From the NCBI RefSeq assembly GCF_900116145.1, contig NZ_FPAB01000002.1:537193-601192 (forward strand): DNA of 64,000 nucleotides, in the 5' to 3' direction. This DNA is from Streptomyces harbinensis (GTDB lineage Bacteria > Actinomycetota > Actinomycetes > Streptomycetales > Streptomycetaceae). The position numbers were made by a program, and so were the translations under genes. Position 1 is the stretch's first letter, and each line of letters opens with the position of its first letter. Positions 25,601 through 33,700 of this stretch are shown here, in pieces. The notes under the pieces were generated by a model, which was given only the letters and a program-made list of their open reading frames with translations, was not told the DNA's origin and made no database searches.

Positions 25601-26707
25601 ATGCAGTTCGGCATTTTCACGGTCGGTGATGTCACCACCGACCCCACCAACGGCACCACGCCGAGCGAGCACGACCGCATCAAGGCGATGACCACCATCG
25701 CCCTGAAGGCCGAGGAGATCGGCCTGGACGTCTTCGCCACCGGCGAGCACCACAACCCGCCGTTCGTCCCCTCCTCGCCCACCACCATGCTCGGCTGGAT
25801 CGCCGCCCGCACCGAACGGCTCATCCTCTCCACCTCCACCACCCTCATCACCACCAACGACCCGGTGAAGATCGCCGAGGACTTCGCGATGCTCCAGCAT
25901 CTGGCGGACGGCCGCGTCGACCTCATGCTCGGCCGCGGCAACACCGGCCCCGTCTACCCCTGGTTCGGCCAGGACATCCGGCAGGGCATCCCCCTCGCGA
26001 TCGAGAACTACGCGCTGCTGCACCGGCTGTGGCGCGAGGACGTCGTCGACTGGGAAGGCCGCTTCCGTACCCCGCTCCAGGGCTTCACCTCCACCCCGCG
26101 CCCGCTGGACGGCGTACCGCCGTTCGTCTGGCACGGCTCCATCCGCAGCCCCGAGATCGCCGAACAGGCCGCCTACTACGGCGACGGCTTCTTCGCCAAC
26201 AACATCTTCTGGCCCAAGGAGCACTTCCAGCGCCTCATCGACCTCTACCGCGACCGCTGGGAACACTACGGACACGGGCCGCGCGAGAGCGCCGTGGTCG
26301 GCCTGGGCGGACAATTCTTCATGCGCCGCAACTCCCAGGACGCCGCCCGCGAGTTCCGGCCCTACTTCGACAACGCCCCGGTGTACGGCCACGGCCCCTC
26401 GCTGGAGGAGTTCACCGACCAGACCCCGCTCACCGTCGGCAGCCCGCAGGAAGTCATCGAGAAGACCCTGGCCTTCCGCGACACCTTCGGCGACTACCAG
26501 CGCCAGCTGTTCCTCGTCGACCACGCCGGACTGCCGCTGAAGACCGTCCTGGAACAGCTCGACCTGCTGGGCGAGGACGTCCTCCCCGTCCTGCGGAAGG
26601 AGTTCGCGGCGCGCCGGGCCGCCGGCGTCCCCGAAGGCCCCACCCACGCCGCCCGGGTCGCGGAGCGGAACGACGCCGCGGAGCAGAAGGAAGGAACGCA
26701 GCGATGA
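25601..26707 (+). CDS. LLM-class flavin-dependent oxidoreductase (CE1758 family)
   Basis: 368 residues, bacterial-luciferase-like TIM barrel. MQFGIFTVGDV opens the first strand; LDVFATGEHHNPPFVPSSP, RVDLMLGRGNTGPVYPWFG and VWHGSIRSPEIAEQAAYYGDG are family landmarks. It uses reduced FMN to oxidise an unknown substrate. GGGAGG precedes ATG 25601. The stop overlaps the start of an FMN reductase by 4 bases, matching the known paired CE1758/CE1759 families. Confidence 0.87.
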   Translation: MQFGIFTVGDVTTDPTNGTTPSEHDRIKAMTTIALKAEEIGLDVFATGEHHNPPFVPSSPTTMLGWIAARTERLILSTSTTLITTNDPVKIAEDFAMLQHLADGRVDLMLGRGNTGPVYPWFGQDIRQGIPLAIENYALLHRLWREDVVDWEGRFRTPLQGFTSTPRPLDGVPPFVWHGSIRSPEIAEQAAYYGDGFFANNIFWPKEHFQRLIDLYRDRWEHYGHGPRESAVVGLGGQFFMRRNSQDAAREFRPYFDNAPVYGHGPSLEEFTDQTPLTVGSPQEVIEKTLAFRDTFGDYQRQLFLVDHAGLPLKTVLEQLDLLGEDVLPVLRKEFAARRAAGVPEGPTHAARVAERNDAAEQKEGTQR

Positions 26708-27330
26708 CCGCGCTGAAACTCACCGTCGTCACGGCCGGCCTCGGCAAGCCCTCCACCACCCGGCTGCTGGCCGACCGGCTGGCCCTCGCCACCGAGGAAC
26801 ACCTCGCCGAGCAGGAACGCGACGTCGACACCCGGGTGTTCGAACTCCGCGAACTGGCCGGCGACATCGCCCAGCACCTCGCCACCGGCTTCCCAGGACC
26901 GGCGCTGCGCGAGGCACTGGACGCCACCACCGGCGCGGACGGCATCATCGCCGTCACGCCCGTCTTCAACGCCTCCTACAGCGGACTGTTCAAGTCCTAC
27001 GCCGACCTGCTCGAAGCCGACCAGCTCGCCGGCCGCCCGGTACTGATCGCCGCCACCGGCGGCAGCCCCCGGCACTCGCTGATGCTCGACCACGCGATGC
27101 GGCCCCTGTTCGGCTACCTGCGGACCACCGTCGTACCCACCGGCGTGTACGCGGCGGCCGAGGACTGGGGCGGCGGCACCGACCCGCTGATCGACCGGCT
27201 CCCCGCCCGCATCCACCGCGCCGGCCGGGAACTCGCCACCCTCATGGCGGGCGGCGCGGCCCAGGCCCGGCGCGAGCCGGACCTCGTCCCGTTCGCCGAA
27301 CAGCTGGCCGCGCTGCGCCCGGGGACGTAG
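26704..27330 (+). CDS. NAD(P)H-dependent FMN reductase partnered with the LLM protein (CE1759 family)
   Basis: 208 residues, flavodoxin-like fold. TVVTAGLGKPSTTRLLAD is the FMN phosphate loop, TPVFNASYSGLFKSY and ATGGSPRHSL complete the flavin site. It supplies reduced FMN to the upstream monooxygenase, to which it is translationally coupled. The substrate of the pair is unknown. Confidence 0.88.
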   Translation: MTALKLTVVTAGLGKPSTTRLLADRLALATEEHLAEQERDVDTRVFELRELAGDIAQHLATGFPGPALREALDATTGADGIIAVTPVFNASYSGLFKSYADLLEADQLAGRPVLIAATGGSPRHSLMLDHAMRPLFGYLRTTVVPTGVYAAAEDWGGGTDPLIDRLPARIHRAGRELATLMAGGAAQARREPDLVPFAEQLAALRPGT

Positions 27331-27448
27331 CGGGCCGGGTGCGGGTGCGGGTGCCGGCGGCGGCAACCCATCGGGGCGCGGCGGCGACCAGGGTGCGTCA
27401 CCACCACCGCCGACCCACCCGCTCGCTCGCTCGCAGAACGGACGACCC

Positions 27449-28504
27449 ATGCGTTCGCGTACCCGCACCCGCACCCTCTCCGTACCCCTGTTGCTGGCCG
27501 GCGCGCTGCTCGCCACCGCCGGCCTCACCACCCCCGCGGCGGCCACCGCACCCGCTCCCACCCACCTGACGGTGGCCGCCGACGGCAGCGCCGCGTTCAC
27601 CGGCGTCCAGGCCGCCATCGACGCCGTACCTGCGGGGAACACCAGCCCCGTCACCATCACCGTCCAACCCGGCGTCTACCGCGAGACGGTCGTGGTCCCG
27701 AGCAACAAACCCCACATCCGGCTGGTCGGCAGCACCGGCCGGGCCGCCGACGTCACCATCGTCTACAACAACTCCAGCGGCACACCGAAGCCCGGCGGCG
27801 GCACGTACGGCACCAGCGGCAGCGCCACCTTCATGGCGGACGCCGACGACTTCGAGGCCCGCCACCTCACCTTCGCCAACGACTTCGACGAACTCGCCCA
27901 CGCCGACCAGCCCAACCACCAGGCGGTGGCGCTGCGCACCCGGGGCGACCGCATCGTGCTGGCGAACATCGCCGCCCACGGCGACCAGGACACCCTCCTG
28001 CTGGACAGCGCGAACAAGGACCGGCAGGGCCGCGTCCACATCAGCGACTCGCTGATCACCGGGAACGTCGACTTCATCTTCGGCCGCGCCACGGCTGTCA
28101 TCACCGACTCGGTCATCGAGGTCACCCGCCGCCCCGACGGCACCTCGGCCGGGTACGTCACCGCGCCGTCCACCGCCGCGCAGTTCCCCGGCTTCCTGAT
28201 CACCGACTCGGTGATCACCGGCAACGTCGGCGACGGCACGTACTACCTCGGCCGCCCCTGGTACGCGGGCGGCGACGCCACCCTGCACCCGCAGGTGACC
28301 ATCCGCGACACCCACCTCTCGGCCGCCGTCCGCGCCACGCCCTGGACCGACATGAGCGGCTTCCCCTGGCAGGGCGCCCGCTTCGCCGAGTACCACAACA
28401 CGGGCCCCGGCTCCGCCCCGCCCACCACCAACCGCCCGCACCTGACCGACCAGCAGGCAGCGGCCCACACCCCGACCACGTGGCTGGGCGGCTGGACCCC
28501 GTAG
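27449..28504 (+). CDS. Secreted pectinesterase
   Basis: De-esterifies pectin. 351 residues with an N-terminal signal peptide ending near TPAAATA. The right-handed beta-helix carries the carbohydrate esterase 8 motifs: QAVAL near residue 159, GDQDTLL near 177 (catalytic Asp), GNVDFIFG near 206 (second Asp) and YLGRPW near 265 (Arg/Trp). It appears monocistronic, and no copy of the LacI-type motif of the pectate lyase is visible upstream. It fits the pectin theme of the window. Confidence 0.9.
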   Translation: MRSRTRTRTLSVPLLLAGALLATAGLTTPAAATAPAPTHLTVAADGSAAFTGVQAAIDAVPAGNTSPVTITVQPGVYRETVVVPSNKPHIRLVGSTGRAADVTIVYNNSSGTPKPGGGTYGTSGSATFMADADDFEARHLTFANDFDELAHADQPNHQAVALRTRGDRIVLANIAAHGDQDTLLLDSANKDRQGRVHISDSLITGNVDFIFGRATAVITDSVIEVTRRPDGTSAGYVTAPSTAAQFPGFLITDSVITGNVGDGTYYLGRPWYAGGDATLHPQVTIRDTHLSAAVRATPWTDMSGFPWQGARFAEYHNTGPGSAPPTTNRPHLTDQQAAAHTPTTWLGGWTP

Positions 28505-28769
28505 GGGCCCGTCCGTCCGTGGCGGGTCCGGGGTACGGGCGTGCTCGCCCGGGCCCGCCGGGGGCGCGGCATCCGCGCGAGCCGGGGGGCCGTGCGGGCA
28601 CCCGCCCACCGGCCGGGGGCGCGGCACCCGCACGCGCACCCGCCCGCGCCCGGCGTGCCGACCCGTTCACGCGCCCGGCCCGGCACACCGCCCGGAGCCG
28701 TACGGACCCGACGCCTGCGCGCCGCCGGGCGTGCCGCACCGGCACGCCCGTGCCGCACCGACACGGGCG

Positions 28770-28906
28770 TCAGGAGCGGCCGTCGCTGCCCGTCCGCTCG
28801 GCGACGATCAGGAACCGGTGCGCCCGGACCTCGAACCGTCCCTCCGCACACATCCGCGCGTGCAGGCGCCGCAACGCAGGACCGTAGCGCTCCCAGGCCC
28901 GCCTCG
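28770..28906 (-). pseudogene. C-terminal fragment resembling a SAM-dependent methyltransferase
   Basis: The minus-strand frame ending at 28770 reads WERYGPALRRLHARMC, then GRFEVRAHRFLIVAER and a stop. This resembles the C-terminal strands of class I methyltransferases. Upstream the frame runs straight into the CRISPR repeats, so the rest of the gene is missing. The match is by eye only. Confidence 0.35.
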
Positions 28907-28908
28907 GC

Positions 28909-28998
28909 GGGAACACCCCCGCATGCGCGGGGACCACGAAGACCCGGCCACCATGGCGCTGCACGAGCTGGGACCACCCCCGCATGCGCGGGGACCAC
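28909..28998 (-). CRISPR. Minimal type I-E-like CRISPR: two repeats, one spacer
   Basis: Two 29-base copies (28909-28937 and 28970-28998) differ at one position, and contain the core CCCCCGCATGCGCGGGGACC on the plus strand. The spacer is 32 bases (28938-28969), giving the 61-base period typical of type I-E. The repeat palindrome is of the actinobacterial I-E kind. No cas gene lies in the window, so it is an orphan or relic. Confidence 0.8.
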
Positions 28999-29090
28999 AG
29001 GCCGTGAGCTGCGACTCTATCGCCTGGGGGTATGGTTTTTACTTACTAGTTGAGAGTCCGGCATAGCTCGCATAGGGGTCTCATGTAGGT
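28999..29090 (-). promoter_or_regulatory. Possible CRISPR leader
   Basis: AT-richer than almost anything nearby (ATGGTTTTTACTTACTAG on the plus strand near 29032). It abuts the repeat that would be first if the array is read on the minus strand. Confidence 0.35.
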
Positions 29091-29563
29091 CCTGCCGGAG
29101 ATGGGACATCACCGCAGCCGGCTCCGCGTCTGCGGTGCTTCGTCGCCGTGGTCCAGCCCTGTCGTGGGCAGTCGGCGCATGCCCGCTCCGATGTGTCGGC
29201 CGGTGGGTCAACTGGGCTCCTCTCCGTCGTGCGTCCGCCATGTGGAGATCCAGGATCCGGTGAAGTGTGTCGCCCGGTCCTGGTGTTCTGTTTTCTCGCC
29301 GCCGCTGTCGTAAGCCAGGAGTCCATGATGGCCCGCGCGCACCGGTCGGGCAGCCCCGTTCCGCTCCTCCGGTTCCACCGGGGGTGGCGCGACCCGCCCC
29401 GGCGGGGCATGCCATGGTGCAGTTGCCGTCGAACCGGCGCCGGGAGTTCGTCGGCCGGGTAGTACACACCCCCGCGCCGCCGAGCCTGTCCGAGCCCTTA
29501 GCGTTGTTCTCCGGAGTGCGGCCCCGCCGGGTGGGCCGGTGAGGGAGAAGAGGGCGGCGTTCG

Positions 29564-30718
29564 GTGAGGTTTCTGCACACCTCCGACTGGCATCTGGGGC
29601 GCGGGCTGCACCGGGTGCCGTTGCTCGATGCGCAGCGGCGGTTCCTCGACCATCTCGTCGACACCGCCCGCGCCCGGGAGGTGGATGCCGTGTTCGTGGC
29701 CGGGGACATCTACGACCGGGCCGTGCCGCCGCTCGCCGCCGTGGAGTTGTTCGATCACGCGCTGCGGCGGCTCGCCGAGGCCGGTGTCGCCACCGTCATG
29801 ATCTCCGGCAACCACGACTCCGCCCGGCGGCTCGGCGTCGGCGCCCCGCTCATGGCCGGCGCCGGTATCCATCTGCTGACCGACCCGGCGGGCTGCGACC
29901 GTCCCGTCCTGCTGCGCGACGCGTACGGGGACGTCGCCGTCTACGGGCTGCCCTACCTCGAACCCGCACTCGTCCGGGAGGAGTTCGCCGTCGAGACCGC
30001 CCGGCACAGCGCCGTGCTCGGTGCCGCCATGGACCGGGTGCGCGAAGACCTCGCGGGCCGCCCGGACGGGACACGCGCCGTCGTGCTCGCGCACGCCTTC
30101 GTCACCGGCGCCGCCACCTCCGACAGCGAACGCGACATCACCGCCGGTGGCGCCGCCTCCGTCCCCGTGACCCTCTTCGACGGCGTGCACTACGCCGCAC
30201 TCGGCCATCTGCACGGCTGCCAGACCCTCACCGACCGGGTGCGCTACTCCGGCTCGCCGCTCGCGTACTCCTTCTCCGAGGCCGCCCACCGCAAGTCGAT
30301 GTGGCTGGTCGATCTCGACGCCGCCGGGACCGTGCACGCCGAACGGCTCGACTACCCCGTGCCCCGCCCGCTGGCGCGGATCACCGGCCGGCTGGAGGAC
30401 CTGCTGGCCGATCCGGCGCTGGAAGCGCACCGCGAGCACTGGGTCGAGGCCACCCTCACCGACCCGGCGCGCCCCGCCGAGCCCATGGCCCGGCTCTCCG
30501 CCCGGTTCCCGCACCTGCTCGCCCTGGCCTTCGCGCCCGAGCGCGCCGCCTCCGAGGACCGCCGCAGTTACGCCGAGCGGTTGCGCGGCCGGGACGACCA
30601 GCGGATCGCCGAGGACTTCATCGCGCACGTCCGCCCAGGTCAGGACCTCGACGCGCGCGAACGCGCCGAGTTGCGCCGCGCCCTGGAGTCCGCCCGGGTC
30701 CGGGAGGGCGGCGCATGA
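29564..30718 (+). CDS. sbcD: Exonuclease SbcD (Mre11-like nuclease subunit)
   Basis: Nuclease subunit of the SbcCD complex, which processes hairpins and DNA ends. 384 residues. The metallophosphoesterase motifs are in order: SDWHLG near residue 7, AGDIYDR near 47, GNHDS near 84, and the later HAFV and GHLHG His motifs. It starts at GTG 29564 (VRFLHTSDW). The stop overlaps the sbcC start (ATGA), so the two are translationally coupled. Confidence 0.95.
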   Translation: MRFLHTSDWHLGRGLHRVPLLDAQRRFLDHLVDTARAREVDAVFVAGDIYDRAVPPLAAVELFDHALRRLAEAGVATVMISGNHDSARRLGVGAPLMAGAGIHLLTDPAGCDRPVLLRDAYGDVAVYGLPYLEPALVREEFAVETARHSAVLGAAMDRVREDLAGRPDGTRAVVLAHAFVTGAATSDSERDITAGGAASVPVTLFDGVHYAALGHLHGCQTLTDRVRYSGSPLAYSFSEAAHRKSMWLVDLDAAGTVHAERLDYPVPRPLARITGRLEDLLADPALEAHREHWVEATLTDPARPAEPMARLSARFPHLLALAFAPERAASEDRRSYAERLRGRDDQRIAEDFIAHVRPGQDLDARERAELRRALESARVREGGA

Positions 30719-33700
30719 GACTGCACCGGCTCACCCTCACCGCGTTCGGCCCGTTCGGCGGCACCCAGCACATCGACTTCGACGCGCTGTCGGCCGGCGG
30801 GCTCTTCCTGCTGCACGGGCCGACGGGCGCCGGCAAGACCGCCATCCTGGACGGTGTCTGCTACGCGCTGTACGGCTCGGTGCCCGGGGCCCGGCAGCAG
30901 GCACCCGGGGGGCTGCGCAGCGACCACGCCGATCCGGGAACGCCGACCGAGGTCGTCCTCGAACTCACCATCGGCGGGCGACGGCTGGAGGTCACCCGGC
31001 GCCCGGAGCGGGAGAGGCCCAAGAAGCGCGGCACCGGGTTCACCCTCGAGCGGGCGTACAGCGCGTTGCGCGAGCGCGCGCCGGGCGGTGACGGCGGGTG
31101 GCGGGCGCTCAGCCGTTCCCACCAGGAGATCGGCGAGGAACTGGCCGGCCTGCTCGGCATGAACCGGGAACAGTTCTGCCAGGTCGTGCTGCTCCCGCAG
31201 GGCGACTTCGCCCGTTTTCTGCGCGCCGGGGCGGAGGACCGGGCCAAGCTGCTCGGGCGACTGTTCGACACGCGCCGGTTCGCGGCCGTCGAGCAACAGC
31301 TCGCCGAGCGGCGCCAGGCGGCGACGGCGGGGGTACGGGAGGGGGACGACCGGCTCCGCTCACTGGCCGACCGGCTGCGGCAGGCGGCCGGAGCCGGGGA
31401 GCCGGAGGAGGATCTGCTGTCCTGGGCCGCGCAGTTGCGCAGTCTCGCCCGCGAGCGGCGCGACATCGCCGCCCAGTCCCTGCGGACGGCCGAGGCCGCG
31501 CACGCCCGGGCGGAGCGGGAGGTCACCGCGACGGCGGACCGGGTACGCCGCGCCGAACGCCGTGCCGAAGCCCGCGCCCGCGCCGCCGTCTGGGAGGCGG
31601 AGCGGGAGGAACGCGAACGTACCGAGCGCGAACTGGCCGACGCACGCGCCGCGGAGAGCGTCACCCCCGCGCTGCGGCTCCGGGACCGGGCGGCGGAGGA
31701 ACATCGGGACGCTGTCGTGGCGGCCCGGCTCGCCAGGGCGGAGCTGCCCGCCGCGTTCGCCGGGGCGTCCGCCGCCACGCTGGCCGAGGAGGAACGGACG
31801 GTACGCGGTCGGCTCGGCGCGCTGAGCGCGGCGCGGCAGGCCGAGGAGCGGGCCTCCCGGCTGGCCGCCGAGTGTGCCGCGCTGGAGCGGGCCGATGCCG
31901 AGGACACCGCGCTGCTGGCCGGCACCGTCGCGGCGCTGGAGCGGTTCGCACCGGAACGGGATCGCCTCGCGGCGCGGCTGCGGGCGGCGGAAGCGGCTGG
32001 GGCCCGGGCCGGACACCGGGCGGAGGCCGTGGCGGAAACCGGCCGCCGGCTGGCCGCCGCCCGGCGCCGCCAGGACCTGGACGACCGGATCGAGGAGGCG
32101 GCCAAGGAGGCGCTGCGCGCCCGGGAACACGCGAGCGCCGCGTACGAGGACTGGCTGGATCTGAAGGAACGGCGGCTGCGCGGCATGGCCGCCGAACTCG
32201 CCGCCGCCCTGCGGGAAGGCGAGCCGTGCGCCGTGTGCGGCTCCACCGCCCACCCGCGTCCCGCGCCCGCCGGCCCGCACGCCGTCTCGCCGGACGAGGA
32301 GCGGGCGGCCGAGGAGAAGCACCGTGCGGCCTCGGACGACCGGGACCGCGCGCTGGCGGCCCTGGCCGGGCTGCGCGAGGCACACGCCGCCGCCGACGCG
32401 GCGGCCGGCGCGGAGCCGGCGCAGGTGCTGGCCGACCGGCTGGCCGCGCTCGAACGGGACCAGCGGGCCGATCTGGCCGCCGCCGAGGACGCGGGCCCGG
32501 CGGGTGAGGAACTGGCGGCTGCCGAGCGGCGGCATGCCGGACAGCAGGCGGCACGCGAGGACATCGAACGGCGGATGGCCGCCCGCGCCGGACAGGCACA
32601 GTCGCTGCGGGCCGAGCACGAGGGGCTGCGGGCCGAGATCCGCGCCGCGCGGGGGGAGGCCGAGTCGGTGGCGGCGCGTGCGGCCGATCTCGCCGAGCTG
32701 GCCGGACGGCTGGCGTCGGCCGCCGAGGCCGTCCGCGCGGCGGAGACGAGCGCGGCCCGGGAACGCGAAGCCGAGGAAGCCGTCGCGGACGCGGCCCGCC
32801 GGGCGGGTTTCGCCACCCCGGAGGCGGCCTCCGCGGCACAGCGGTCCGCCGACCGGCGGCGGGAGGCGGAACGCCGCCTGGAGCACTGGCGTACGGAGGC
32901 GGCGGCGATCGACGCGCTCCTCGCCGAGGCCGAGGCGGGGGCAGAGGCGGGGACGGGGGTTGCGGATGGCGGTGACCGGGAGCGCACCGGGCGGGCCGGG
33001 GACGGTACGTCGGCGGGCGGGCGAGACCCGGGCCGGCCACTCCCGCCCGGCGGGGTCTCGGGCAGGGGCCGGGCTCCCGGCTCCGCGGAACCCGAACGGG
33101 CGGCGGGCGTACGGCAGGACACCACCGCTCCGGCGGCGCCTGACCCGGAGGCTGTCCGGGATGTGCCGGTGCAGAACGCGCTCGGGCGTGAACGGCCCGG
33201 CGGGCGAGAGGACGGCGCGGAGCACGCCGTTGGTGGCCGTCCCGTGCAGGATGCGGGTGGCGAGCCCGCCCTTCCGACGCGCGGTGGGCACCGGGCACCA
33301 CGGTCCGAGGGCCGAGCGGGTCGGCCGCCGGCCTCGGGGGAGGCGGAGCGCGGTGCGGTTGTGGGGACGTCGGTTGCGGGGGGTGCTGCGGGTCCTGCCA
33401 TGGTTCCGGCGTCGCTGGGCGGGGCGGCCCACGACGTGCCTGCGCAGAATGCGCTGGGGCGGGGACAGTTCGGCGATCGGGAGGACGGTCCAGAACACCT
33501 CGCTGAGGGTGGCGACGCCGCGCTTTCTGTGGCAGGTGAGTACGAAGCACCACGGTCCGGGAGCGGGGACGGTGCGGGCGACGGTCGGCCGCCCGCCTCG
33601 CAGGATGCGGAGCGCGGCGCGGCTGCAGAAGGGCGGACCTGGCCCGCCGTGCTGGATCGGGGCGGGTCTGCTCTCGGCACGGTGTCGGCCCGTTGGGCGT

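Larger units (their letters stand above)
28505..29563. other. Long gene-poor stretch with CRISPR remnant
   Basis: Over 1 kb between pectinesterase and sbcD without an intact gene. 28505-28770 is featureless GC-rich sequence. 28770-28906 resembles a methyltransferase C-terminus on the minus strand. 28909-28998 is a two-repeat CRISPR. 28999-29090 is AT-richer and may be its leader. 29090-29560 has lower GC and several open frames (the longest 128 codons, minus strand) with no family I recognise; it looks like decayed coding DNA. Confidence 0.6.

Noticed and set aside
28243..28998. Minus-strand open frames with VVPAHAGV-type peptides
   Set aside because: These peptides are translations of the CRISPR repeats, not proteins.
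29081..29467. 128-codon minus-strand frame in the gene-poor stretch
   Set aside because: No recognised motif, no convincing ribosome binding site, and composition consistent with non-coding or decayed DNA; left unannotated as a gene.
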